Origin: Corynebacterium poyangense
GTDB taxonomy: Bacteria > Actinomycetota > Actinomycetes > Mycobacteriales > Mycobacteriaceae
Assembly (NCBI RefSeq): GCF_014522205.1
Contig: NZ_CP046884.1
Location: forward strand, 186,001-250,000
Reading direction: 5' to 3'
Length of the DNA stretch: 64,000 nt
The notes under the pieces were generated by a model. It saw only the letters and a program-made list of their open reading frames with translations. It searched no databases and was not told where the DNA came from. Made by a program: the position numbers and the translations under genes. This document shows, one piece after another, positions 44,536-52,256 of the stretch. The stretch's first letter is position 1, and each line of letters starts with the position of its first letter.

Positions 44536-45021
44536 GTGCGTTCTCTTGATGTGGGTCAGCGACGCTTGTGGATCCAGTACTCATGCGTGGAAGGTGCGTC
44601 TCTCTGGTTTAAGGGCGACCCTCCCTTCTACTCACAAACCAGACACATGTTTTTTGTGCTTGGAAAGCCAGACGATGATCACTTCCTCATGGTCAACGCA
44701 ACATCGAAGGTGGAGGTTCGACTCCATCACCTTGGAAAGACGGTCGACCGTTTTGGACTCACAGCTCAAGACGTGTCGGTACATCTGCAACCTGGATCAC
44801 ACAGCTTCATTACGAAAGACACCCTAATTGACTGCTCGAAACCGTTCCGGCTAAGTACAGAAGACCTAATTAAGGCGGAAGTTTTTGCACTCTTTGATGA
44901 TCCGCCGTCACTTGAATTTTTCGTTCCTCTTCTGAAGGCATGGGCAGCCAGCCCCTGGGCTGAGAGAGCACATCTGGAAAAAGTACGCCTCCGGTGGTCC
45001 GAGCGCGGTATAACCTTCTAG
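44536..45021 (+). CDS. Candidate toxin partner of the Panacea antitoxin
   Basis: A 161-residue soluble protein starting at a GTG 5 bp after the antitoxin stop. It has no signal peptide or membrane segment. Residues 35-120 (HMFFVLGKPDDDHFLMVNATS, then LQPGSHSFITKDTLIDC) are beta-rich and reminiscent of the small PemK/MazF-like SH3-barrel proteins with a GDHPF..HxS pattern, but similarity is weak. As second gene of a Panacea operon it is the natural toxin candidate. Its biochemical activity cannot be told. Confidence 0.6.
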   Translation: MRSLDVGQRRLWIQYSCVEGASLWFKGDPPFYSQTRHMFFVLGKPDDDHFLMVNATSKVEVRLHHLGKTVDRFGLTAQDVSVHLQPGSHSFITKDTLIDCSKPFRLSTEDLIKAEVFALFDDPPSLEFFVPLLKAWAASPWAERAHLEKVRLRWSERGITF

Positions 45022-46321
45022 CGAACCACCTCAGCCTCAGCTTCGGTGTCTCATGCAGAACACCACGCATCGCCCACACACCAATCTCCGGCCGCCAGTC
45101 TCGAACCAACGCCTGCCAGCTACGTTCATCCGTAAGACCTGCAACTTGGCGCACCCACCACTCCGGCACACCTTCGGCAATCCGATTGATGATCCAGGTA
45201 TCTCGTAGCCGGACAACGACGGTTTGATCCCTTCGTCCTATGACGCCACAACAGAACTCGAGGCGACGGTGTAGCGGCGCTTACACCTCGGATACAGAAG
45301 GTACTGGACCTCGTTGTCTACCTCTGCCCCTGCTTCTCAAGGACGTCCGCCCACTCGCGGTGCATAGCCATGTCTCGCCCATCGACATCGCGAAACATGA
45401 CACCGCAGTCATCAACCTCGACCCACTTCCAGGTGAGGTGATCCATCTCGACACCGCGTAGCCCAGCACCGAGTCCCACTGCAAGGATCAGCCACTTGTG
45501 TTGCTCCAGTGCCCCTAATTGCTTAGCGTTCGCCCAGTCTGTGATCTGAATCAGTTCCGCGAGGGAGTGGGGTTGGCGCTTCGCTTGTCGGAGGCCAAGG
45601 TGACGTGACACTCGGGCAGGGGATCGGGGTGCTCGAGGTGTATGAGATCGCGCAGATATGTTCGTGGCTCCTGCAAAGTGATACCCAGCTGTGAGCACAC
45701 AGTATCCAGGGATTCAAGAGAGTCGGGTAGCGAGCCACTACAGGTCAAGAGAACCTGCGCGATTGTCTTGGTGGCTGTTTGTTCCCGAAATGAGGAGCTC
45801 GAGCGAAACAACTCAACCAACCGCGTAGTCTCGTTTACAACCTCGGCCCAGTCTTCCTCGGACAGGTGGCAGGGCTTGTTTGTCATAGAGTGGCAACCAC
45901 CCCCTCCAAATACCGCGCGCAGTGTCTGCTCGTCAGATCGATATTTCCCAGCCCAGGGCGCTACGAAGTCCACCTCGACCGCCATACAGAGGACCGTCTT
46001 TGGAAAACCTACGTCAAGGAAGTGTCGAATCCATGTCACCCGCAGCCGAGACGCAAACGGTGCCAACCCACCCTCTGGGTAGAGCACACGGATCTGGGAA
46101 GCCATGCTGTCAGGGCGTGAATCACGTTGGCTGGGTAGAAGGATGTAGTCGCTAGGGTCTCGGCCAGGTGCAGCCCGGCGATCCCTCAATCTCCCAAAGG
46201 ACGTCACAGTACTGCGCCCGAAGCCTCCAAAGTGTGAACGCTTCACCTCACTGGAGACGATGGGAGAAATGAGAGACACTGACCCACCATTCAAGGCAGC
46301 GTAATCGCCTAATCCCCACAC
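45018..46321 (-). pseudogene. Site-specific integrase remnant, frameshifted
   Basis: A 256-codon frame (46321-45551) forms the N-terminal part. The recombinase core then continues in another frame at 45600-45318: ITDWANAKQLGALEQHKW, LAVGLGAGLRGVEMDHLTW and GRDMAMHREWADVL, as in tyrosine recombinases of the LGLGAGLRxxE type. The C-terminal block RLRDTWIINRIAEGVPEWW ...VAGL lies back in the first frame at about 45210-45110. At least two frame changes are needed, so it is inactive. The frame stays open to 44870, antisense to the toxin candidate gene. Confidence 0.6.
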
Positions 46322-46423
46322 GGAACTCCGACTCGGACTACAGGCGCTGAGGTACCCTCAATTTTTGGCCAAAGTCCATAAGCCAGGCCACACTCGCAGC
46401 GACTCCAAAACTATCAAAACAGC

Positions 46424-46461
46424 AAAATATCCCCATTTCACATTTGAAACGGGGATATTTT
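46424..46461. terminator. Bidirectional hairpin near the right end of the insert
   Basis: A 16-17 bp stem with one mismatch (AAAATATCCCC...GGGGATATTTT) and a 4-nt loop. Its A/T-rich outer arms give T tracts in both directions. Confidence 0.75.
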
Positions 46462-46494
46462 CTTTGGGGACTAGTTTCGTAAATAACTGCAGGT

Positions 46495-46785
46495 CACTTA
46501 CGAAGAGCCCCAGCAGTAATGGTGAAATCCGCTGATCGTTGGGTAATTAAAGCCGGATCCCCAATTAAGCAACGCGAAAACGTCCCCGACCAACAAGCAG
46601 CTAGTCTGCGTGAAATCTATGCAGATAAGATCGAAAGCGGCGTGACCACAAAAGACCTGGTGTTTAGCTCACCCAGCGCGGCTGCCAGATTCGTGGTCGG
46701 TAGATCCAGCAATGGCCGTGCTGCATGGAAAAACGCGAAGGGGACCCCTCTGGGCGAACTCCAGGATCAAGGCCACCCGTTCTAA
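46495..46785 (+). pseudogene. DUF4357 fragment (rear piece of split GIY-YIG/DUF4357 gene)
   Basis: An open frame reads VKSADRWVIKAGSP and then VFSSPSAAARFVVGRSSNG. The motif VFSSPSAAAxxVxGRSxNGxxxWK is the DUF4357 signature that ends many GIY-YIG nucleases. It lacks its own ribosome-binding site. The ATG at 46519 could give an 88-residue peptide, but the piece is best read as the 3' part of the gene begun at 41541. Confidence 0.7.
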
Positions 46786-47125
46786 TTGGACTTGCTCCGA
46801 TCTGGAAGATTTCTCGATTTAGCGTTGAGACGTGTAAACCACGCCATCGTGGGGAACTCACCGCTATTCTGCTGGTCAACAATTAGCGAATGGCAGTCAT
46901 CAAAATCTGAAATTCCCCAGCGTGGATGCACTTAGTGGAGGAACGTATACAGCGAGGTCGACAAGTACATCGCTGTATAAGATTTGTGACTCCTTTTTGT
47001 GAGCTTTCCACTGGGTAATAGGCCGCATTGGTTGACAGGGTGTAGGCGTGTTATTCCGTGCACGAGGGCATCACAATGTGTATGTTCAACATCAGGAGAA
47101 TCGGCAATTCTTGACTCTAAAACCC
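46786..47125. other. Intergenic region with a 10-bp inverted repeat
   Basis: About 340 bp without a gene. TATACAGCGA (46946-46955) and TCGCTGTATA (46970-46979) are perfect inverted copies 14 nt apart. They could be a regulator site or a remnant end. No T tract follows closely. Confidence 0.45.
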
Positions 47126-47758
47126 CTACAACCAACACACCAGCGCATCATGCTCGGGGATGGTAGCCCGTCCCACCACCTCAAAACCTGCTCGGAGATA
47201 TGCTTTCTTGGCGCGGTCATTGCCATCTTCCACGCTGAGGCACACGCCCCGGCACCCAATTCGCCGGGCTTCCGCCAAAGCGCCGCGCAAGAGGATTTGG
47301 GACAATCCCTTACTCACCGCTGCGGGTCTAATGGCCACCGCCATTTCGGGGATGTCATCAGCGATATACGCATAGCCAGGGGCGTCGGACTTAAAGAGGC
47401 GCAACCAGGCAGCGCCGATGGGGATCTCTAAAAGGCCACGGGCGTGGCGGGCTGCGGCACCGAAGGCGTGGGTTCTGTCGAAGCCGGGGTCAAAGGGGTC
47501 AGCCCGGCCGATGTCGGTGCTCAATGCGGTGAAAAGCGGATCAGTGGGGGAGAGGTGCTGCGTGGTGGTAAATAGCAGGGCGCCGCCTTCTTCGGGCAGC
47601 CAGTTTTCCACATAGCGTTCGCGGGTGTTGCGGTAGGTGTCAGATAGTGGTGCGGTCTCATCTCCCCACGTTTCGGTGAGCTCATCCATCCACCGCAGGA
47701 AGGGGCGGTCACTGTCCTGGAGGGCGCGGGTGGAAAAGCGCTCAAGGAAAGCACTCAT
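47126..47758 (-). CDS. GNAT-family N-acetyltransferase
   Basis: A 210-residue acetyltransferase. The acetyl-CoA pyrophosphate-binding region is around EMAVAIRPAAVSKGLSQILL (the usual Q/RxxGxG/A turn is degenerate: VSKGLS), followed by LSVEDGNDRAKKAYLRAGF, the typical motif B. The N-terminal ~100 residues are less conserved. It starts 3 bp after the tyrA stop, so it is co-transcribed. Substrate unknown. Confidence 0.8.
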   Translation of the reverse strand: MSAFLERFSTRALQDSDRPFLRWMDELTETWGDETAPLSDTYRNTRERYVENWLPEEGGALLFTTTQHLSPTDPLFTALSTDIGRADPFDPGFDRTHAFGAAARHARGLLEIPIGAAWLRLFKSDAPGYAYIADDIPEMAVAIRPAAVSKGLSQILLRGALAEARRIGCRGVCLSVEDGNDRAKKAYLRAGFEVVGRATIPEHDALVCWL

Positions 47759-47761
47759 GTC

Positions 47762-48793
47762 CTAGAACACCTCAATTCGGGCTCCTAGGGATTCCGCGTG
47801 AATAAGCTGCTTCACCCAGCCGGGGGCGCCGGGCAGCAGCCGCAGGACGGGCCGGCCGGACACACTGGTGGTCGCCACGTGGGCATCCTGTTGGGCGGCA
47901 CCCAGCCCGGAGCGGGCTTCATAGCGGATCCGGGAGCGGTATCCGGCGTCGGCTAGCTCCGCAATACTGGGCCGTTTGGCGGTTAATCCGGTGCGGGCTT
48001 CGGCTAATAATTCAATAGCTTCATCTAAAGCTTTGACGAGAGCTTCGGAGTTCGTCTCGCACATGCCTTGAACCAGTGCGGGGGCGGTGCCAGCCACCCG
48101 GGTTCCGTCTCGGAAACTGCCCGCAGCCAGGGATAAGGATAGGGCTCCGCCGTTATCGCCCACCACGGCGAGGGTCTCGGCCAGCAGGTGCGGCAAGTGG
48201 GATACGCGTGCGACGGCAGCATCATGGTGATCCACCCGGGAGGGGATAATTTCTGCGCCGGTGAGTTTAATCATCCGGGCAACTTCGTACCACAGTTCCA
48301 CCCAGCTGCTGCTTACTGCACCATGAGTGTCTAGCGCGTGGTCAAAGGTAATGACCCACGCGGCTCCTTGGAACAGCCCCTCTTGGGAGGCTTTCCAGCC
48401 GCTGTCTGCCGTGCCCGCCATGGGGTGTCCGCCCACATAGCGATCAGCTAAGCCGTGGGATCCCACCAGGTCATAGACTTGGGATTTCACGGACACGACA
48501 TCGGTGATCCCGCAGCTAGGTGCTAATTCCTTGATCTTGTCTAGCATTCCGTCAACAGCGCCGATGGGGGTGGCAATAACTATCAGAGCCTCGTCTGTTT
48601 CAGCTCTAGATAAGGTGGATTCCAGATCATCGCTAACATCGAACCCTTCACTGGCGGCATGTCGGGCACCGGAGGCGGATCGATTATACCCGTAGGCTAA
48701 TTGTCCTGCGGCTTTAAGGTCACGCAGAAGCGAACCACCAATGAGGCCCAGGCCGAGGATGCAGATAGGCTTAGTTAGGAATCTATTGATCAC
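47762..48793 (-). CDS. tyrA: Prephenate dehydrogenase TyrA
   Basis: A 343-residue NAD(P)-dependent enzyme of tyrosine synthesis; in corynebacteria it can also act on arogenate. The Rossmann motif ILGLGLIGGSLLRDL is right at the N-terminus. IATPIGAVDGML, DVVSVKSQV and GGHPMAGTADSGW are characteristic. The Pat-type aminotransferases elsewhere in the window act on the same branch. I prefer the GTG at 48793 over the ATG at 48844, which would overlap the divergent gene at 48832. Confidence 0.92.
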   Translation of the reverse strand: MINRFLTKPICILGLGLIGGSLLRDLKAAGQLAYGYNRSASGARHAASEGFDVSDDLESTLSRAETDEALIVIATPIGAVDGMLDKIKELAPSCGITDVVSVKSQVYDLVGSHGLADRYVGGHPMAGTADSGWKASQEGLFQGAAWVITFDHALDTHGAVSSSWVELWYEVARMIKLTGAEIIPSRVDHHDAAVARVSHLPHLLAETLAVVGDNGGALSLSLAAGSFRDGTRVAGTAPALVQGMCETNSEALVKALDEAIELLAEARTGLTAKRPSIAELADAGYRSRIRYEARSGLGAAQQDAHVATTSVSGRPVLRLLPGAPGWVKQLIHAESLGARIEVF

Positions 48794-48831
48794 CTGACAA
48801 GTGTGACATATCCCGACTACGCTTACCGGGT

Positions 48832-49398
48832 ATGAGTGCGGCATCGGCGCGTGGAAGTTCAGCGCAACAGGCTAAAAAGTCTCGGCAAGTCCCCGGCAAG
48901 GCTTCTTTTGCCCTGGTAGCGGCCTATAACCAGGGGGAGTGGGAGGTTCGTCGGTTCCGGGATGATTTTCGACGTTTGTCTACGGCTGAACAGGCGGTGA
49001 GGAAACTCCGTAGTGAGGGACCCACTCTAGCCATGTTGTGTGTTGAAGATGACTACTACGTTTTGTTGCGGCCAGTGCCTGGCGGTCTGAAGATTTTGCT
49101 CAGCGATCTCACCATGGCGGTGGAGGATGACTACGCTGCTGAAATCGCTGATGAGCTGGGGGTAGATATTCCCGATATTGACCCCGCTGACCTGGAAACT
49201 GCAGACCCCTGGCCCGAAGGGGATTTTGATCTCCTCGCGGATCTGGGGGTCAGCGAGGAAATCCTCGGCGTCATCGTCGATGATGATGACGTGTGGCCAA
49301 GCGAATCTCTAGCGCGCATTGCTCAGGAACTGGGCTGTGGCGAGGAATTTACCGAGGTCACCGGGATTGAACCGCTTATGGATGACGAAGAGTGGTAG
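48832..49398 (+). CDS. tRNA adenosine deaminase-associated protein (Rv3753c-like)
   Basis: A 188-residue acidic soluble protein always found beside tadA in Actinobacteria. The N-terminal ~30 residues are basic and probably disordered. The middle has NQGEWEVRRF and LCVEDDYYVLLRP, and the C-terminal half is very acidic (VIVDDDDVW, PLMDDEEW). Its exact job is unknown, but conserved coupling suggests assistance to TadA. The last 7 bp overlap the tadA start. Confidence 0.87.
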   Translation: MSAASARGSSAQQAKKSRQVPGKASFALVAAYNQGEWEVRRFRDDFRRLSTAEQAVRKLRSEGPTLAMLCVEDDYYVLLRPVPGGLKILLSDLTMAVEDDYAAEIADELGVDIPDIDPADLETADPWPEGDFDLLADLGVSEEILGVIVDDDDVWPSESLARIAQELGCGEEFTEVTGIEPLMDDEEW

Positions 49399-49910
49399 CT
49401 CTTCCCACCCCCCGCGGAGTTTCTGAGGCTGAGCGTTTGATGCGTCGAGCTCTGGACGTCGCCCGCACCACCCCTCCTGCCGACATCCCCGTAGGAGCCG
49501 TGGTTTTTGGACCCGACGGCAGCGAGCTAGCCGCCGCAACTAACCGCCGAGAAACTGATCTTGACCCCACCGCTCACGCCGAGGTGCTCGCTATCCGGGA
49601 GGCAGTAAAACACCACGGCGATGGCTGGCGGCTAAGCGGCTGCACCTTAGTTGTCACCTTGGAGCCGTGCGCGATGTGCGCCGGAGCACTTGTCGGAGCA
49701 CGCCTTGACCATCTTATTTTCGGCGCTGCTGAACCGAGAACCGGTGCCTGCGGATCAGTCCTGGATATTGTTCGAGACCGCGCAGTCATGCACCAGATGA
49801 CGGTGCGCGGCGGGGTCCTGGCCGAAGAATGTGCGCAACTTTTGAGTAACTTTTTTGAAACGCATCGTGCTCAGAACCGTCCCCGAGATCATTTTGGCGG
49901 TACTCTATGA
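49392..49910 (+). CDS. tadA: tRNA-specific adenosine deaminase TadA
   Basis: A 172-residue zinc deaminase that converts A34 to inosine in tRNA-Arg(ACG), the tRNA encoded at 33760. The catalytic HAEVLAIREA (His ligand and Glu) and the Cys ligands in EPCAMCAGAL are intact. The GTG at 49392 overlaps the upstream gene; the ATG at 49440 would remove 16 residues but has no ribosome-binding site. The C-terminal ARxR-like tail is present. Confidence 0.93.
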   Translation: MVALPTPRGVSEAERLMRRALDVARTTPPADIPVGAVVFGPDGSELAAATNRRETDLDPTAHAEVLAIREAVKHHGDGWRLSGCTLVVTLEPCAMCAGALVGARLDHLIFGAAEPRTGACGSVLDIVRDRAVMHQMTVRGGVLAEECAQLLSNFFETHRAQNRPRDHFGGTL

Positions 49911-49946
49911 GTCGTACATCAAAAACTCACTATAGGAGGTGCCCAG

Positions 49947-50150
49947 ATGGGCGATTTCGAGAACAAGGCTGAGGAATTCGGCGGCAAAGCCAAGGAAGCT
50001 TTCGGCGACGCTACCGGTAATGATGAGCTGAAGAACGAAGGCAAGGCTGATCAGGTCAAGTCCAACGTTAAGGACGCTGTTTCCGACGCCGGCGACAAGA
50101 TCAAGGAAGGCGCAGACAAGGTTCTGGGCGCTTTCAAGAAAGACAACTAA
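49947..50150 (+). CDS. CsbD-family stress protein
   Basis: A 67-residue hydrophilic helical protein rich in Lys, Asp, Glu, Ala and Gly, beginning MGDFENKAEEFGGKAKEA. This is the CsbD family of general-stress proteins, of unknown mechanism. It has an excellent ribosome-binding site (AGGAGG) and its own short unit between tadA and tRNA-Ser(CGA), suggesting high expression. Confidence 0.9.
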   Translation: MGDFENKAEEFGGKAKEAFGDATGNDELKNEGKADQVKSNVKDAVSDAGDKIKEGADKVLGAFKKDN

Positions 50151-50205
50151 GTAACTTTAGAGGCGGATTTGGTTGCCCGTAGGCATTCCATTAGGCTTGC
50201 TTAGC

Positions 50206-50293
50206 GGTGGCGTGTCCGAGCGGCCGAAGGTGATCGCCTCGAAAGCGATTGTTGGGTAACCCCCAACCGCGGGTTCAAATCCCGCCGCCACCG
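50206..50293 (+). tRNA. tRNA-Ser(CGA)
   Basis: An 88-nt class II tRNA with acceptor GGTGGCG/CGCCACC, anticodon loop CTCGAAA (CGA) and a long variable arm. CCA is not encoded. Confidence 0.97.
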
Positions 50294-50303
50294 CTTTCAC
50301 AAT

Positions 50304-50337
50304 AACCGGCGTTCATGCAGATGGGCGCCGGTTTTTT
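50304..50337 (+). terminator. Terminator after tRNA-Ser(CGA)
   Basis: A perfect 8-bp stem AACCGGCG / CGCCGGTT followed by TTTT. Confidence 0.88.
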
Positions 50338-50373
50338 AGGTTTCAGCACACACCCCAGTGTTAGAGTGACGCC

Positions 50374-51435
50374 ATGTCTCATTCCCCCAGTATTCCGCCG
50401 CGAATCCATCCCGGGCAGAAGATCGCGGTTTTGTCTCCTTCGATGGCGGGGCCTGCGTACGGGGAAGCTATCCATGACCAGGCGATGAAAAGGCTGGCCC
50501 AGCTCAGTGGGCATGAGGTTGTGGAATTTCCGACGACGAGAAAACTTGGCGCTACTTCCCAAGAACGCGCTGCTGACCTTAATGCCGCTTTTGCTGATCC
50601 CAGTATCGGGGTCATTATGGCCACCGTGGGCGGGAATGATCAGATTACGGTGCTTCCTTATCTGGATACTCAGGCCATCCGCGCCCATCCCACTGCGTTC
50701 GTGGGATATTCGGACAATACTCACCTTCATAATTGGCTGTGGAGACAGGGGATAGCCTCTTTTTATGGGGGATCTACCCAGGTGCAATTAGGCCCTGGGC
50801 CCAAAGTTGATGAGATCCATCGCCTCAGCTTGTTGAGTATTTTCCGTGGTGAGGAAGTGGAATTATTCAACCCTGGTGAAAGTGAGGATCACGGGCTGGA
50901 GTGGTCTGACCCCCGGGCCCTCACCGAGTATGGGCAACGTGTGCCGGTTGATTCCTGGCAGTGGTTCGGGCCGCAGCGAAAAATCCAGGGCCCTACCTGG
51001 GGTGGATGTGTGCAGGTGCTCTGGCAAGTCCTCGTCGCCGGACATACTCTTCCCGATGAAGCCTATGATGGTGGAATCTTGTTACTGGAGTTTTCGGATA
51101 ACCCAGTAGAACCTTTGGATTTCGCTAATTTTCTCCGTGCACTTGGGGAACGAGGTCTATTGCGGCGCTTCGCCGGGGTGGTGTTGGCGCGGATCCCAGC
51201 ATCTTCTCTAGGGTGGGAACCTCCGGTTGAAGTTCGGCACCATTACCGCGACACTCTTGTTGACCTGCTCTCCTTAGCTTTGGAGCGCTACGCCCCGGAG
51301 GCGGTGTTTTGTTCGGGAATCCCCTTTGGTCACACCCGGCCACAATGGATTATTCCCTACGGCGGATCACTCACCCTCGACGGTGAAACCCGCCGAGTTT
51401 TTGCGCACTACGGCTCAATTGAGGAGCGCCACTAG
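50374..51435 (+). CDS. S66-family serine peptidase (LD-carboxypeptidase / MccF-like)
   Basis: A 353-residue cytoplasmic hydrolase with no signal peptide. The nucleophilic Ser is in VGYSDNTHLHN, the Glu in LLEFSDNP and the His in IPFGHTRPQW, the Ser-Glu-His triad of family S66. Members trim the tetrapeptide stem of recycled peptidoglycan (LdcA) or cleave peptidyl-nucleotide antibiotics (MccF). The length and the SDNT nucleophile elbow resemble the MccF side. Monocistronic after tRNA-Ser. Confidence 0.85.
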   Translation: MSHSPSIPPRIHPGQKIAVLSPSMAGPAYGEAIHDQAMKRLAQLSGHEVVEFPTTRKLGATSQERAADLNAAFADPSIGVIMATVGGNDQITVLPYLDTQAIRAHPTAFVGYSDNTHLHNWLWRQGIASFYGGSTQVQLGPGPKVDEIHRLSLLSIFRGEEVELFNPGESEDHGLEWSDPRALTEYGQRVPVDSWQWFGPQRKIQGPTWGGCVQVLWQVLVAGHTLPDEAYDGGILLLEFSDNPVEPLDFANFLRALGERGLLRRFAGVVLARIPASSLGWEPPVEVRHHYRDTLVDLLSLALERYAPEAVFCSGIPFGHTRPQWIIPYGGSLTLDGETRRVFAHYGSIEERH

Positions 51436-51498
51436 CTCTGCGAGGAAAACTATGCCGCGGGATACAAAACCTATGGCGCATGTCATATACTGCTCTTC

Positions 51499-52254
51499 AT
51501 GCAAAATATATTCATCTCTGGTGGTGCTTCAGGTTTGGGGCTGTCCACCGCGAAGAAATTCCTTGCGGAAGGTTGGCGAGTGGGGGTTTATGACCTCGTT
51601 GATTGTGATCTTCAGCATGAGAATCTGGTGGTTGGGCGTTTAGATGTCACCCAGCCAGACAGCTGGGAGGCCGCTCTTGCTGACTTCACGGCAGTAACTG
51701 GTGGTCAACTCGATATTCTGGACAATAATGCGGGGGTTATCCGGGACGGAAATGTTGCTGATCTCAAGCCCGCCGATATCTCCCTCCAGGTCCAGGTCAA
51801 CGCTTATGGGGTGACTTTGGGTGCGCGGGCTGCCTATCCCTATCTGAAGAAGACCCCTGGTTCTCATTTAGTCAGCATGGCTTCGGCGTCGGGGATCTAC
51901 GGGCAACCAGAAATTGCCACTTATAGTGCTACTAAAGCCTATGTGGGAGCGATGACTGAGGCTCTGGGTCTGGAGTGGCGCAAGGATGATATCCGAGTCA
52001 TTGATATCTGGCCGCTGTGGGCAAAAACCTCGTTGGCAGAAACTTCAGCAACGTCGGCTCGACGCCTCGGGGTGCATATCACCCCGGAACAGGTGGCGGA
52101 GCGGATTTGGGAGGCAACTCATCCAAAAAACGCGTGGCAGCGTGGGCGTATTCACTACGGAGTGTCTCCCTTAGATGAAGTGCTTTACCGGGCGCGCCAT
52201 ATGGCGCCGGACCGGGTTGCTCGCATCATCAATAAGGCCCTATCCGCCGGATAG
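51499..52254 (+). CDS. Short-chain dehydrogenase/reductase
   Basis: A 251-residue SDR. The cofactor motif is ISGGASGLGLSTAKKF; NNAGV and the catalytic Ser-Tyr-Lys (MASASGIYG, YSATKAYVG) are intact. The C-terminal ~30 residues are basic, a possible membrane-associating tail (LYRARHMAPDRVARI). The substrate is unknown. It ends 3 bp from the convergent MMPL gene. Confidence 0.87.
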   Translation: MQNIFISGGASGLGLSTAKKFLAEGWRVGVYDLVDCDLQHENLVVGRLDVTQPDSWEAALADFTAVTGGQLDILDNNAGVIRDGNVADLKPADISLQVQVNAYGVTLGARAAYPYLKKTPGSHLVSMASASGIYGQPEIATYSATKAYVGAMTEALGLEWRKDDIRVIDIWPLWAKTSLAETSATSARRLGVHITPEQVAERIWEATHPKNAWQRGRIHYGVSPLDEVLYRARHMAPDRVARIINKALSAG

Positions 52255-52256
52255 CA

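Larger units (their letters stand above)
41911..46494. mobile_element. Inserted segment splitting the GIY-YIG/DUF4357 gene
   Basis: The boundaries are approximate and set by where the nuclease homology stops and resumes. The insert carries a Schlafen/AlbA-like gene, a Panacea antitoxin gene with its partner, a broken integrase on the minus strand and a long hairpin near the right end. I did not find clean terminal repeats. Confidence 0.5.

Noticed and set aside
46932-47138. 68-codon minus-strand frame upstream of the inverted repeat
   Set aside because: No ribosome-binding site, crosses the GNAT stop and has no family features.
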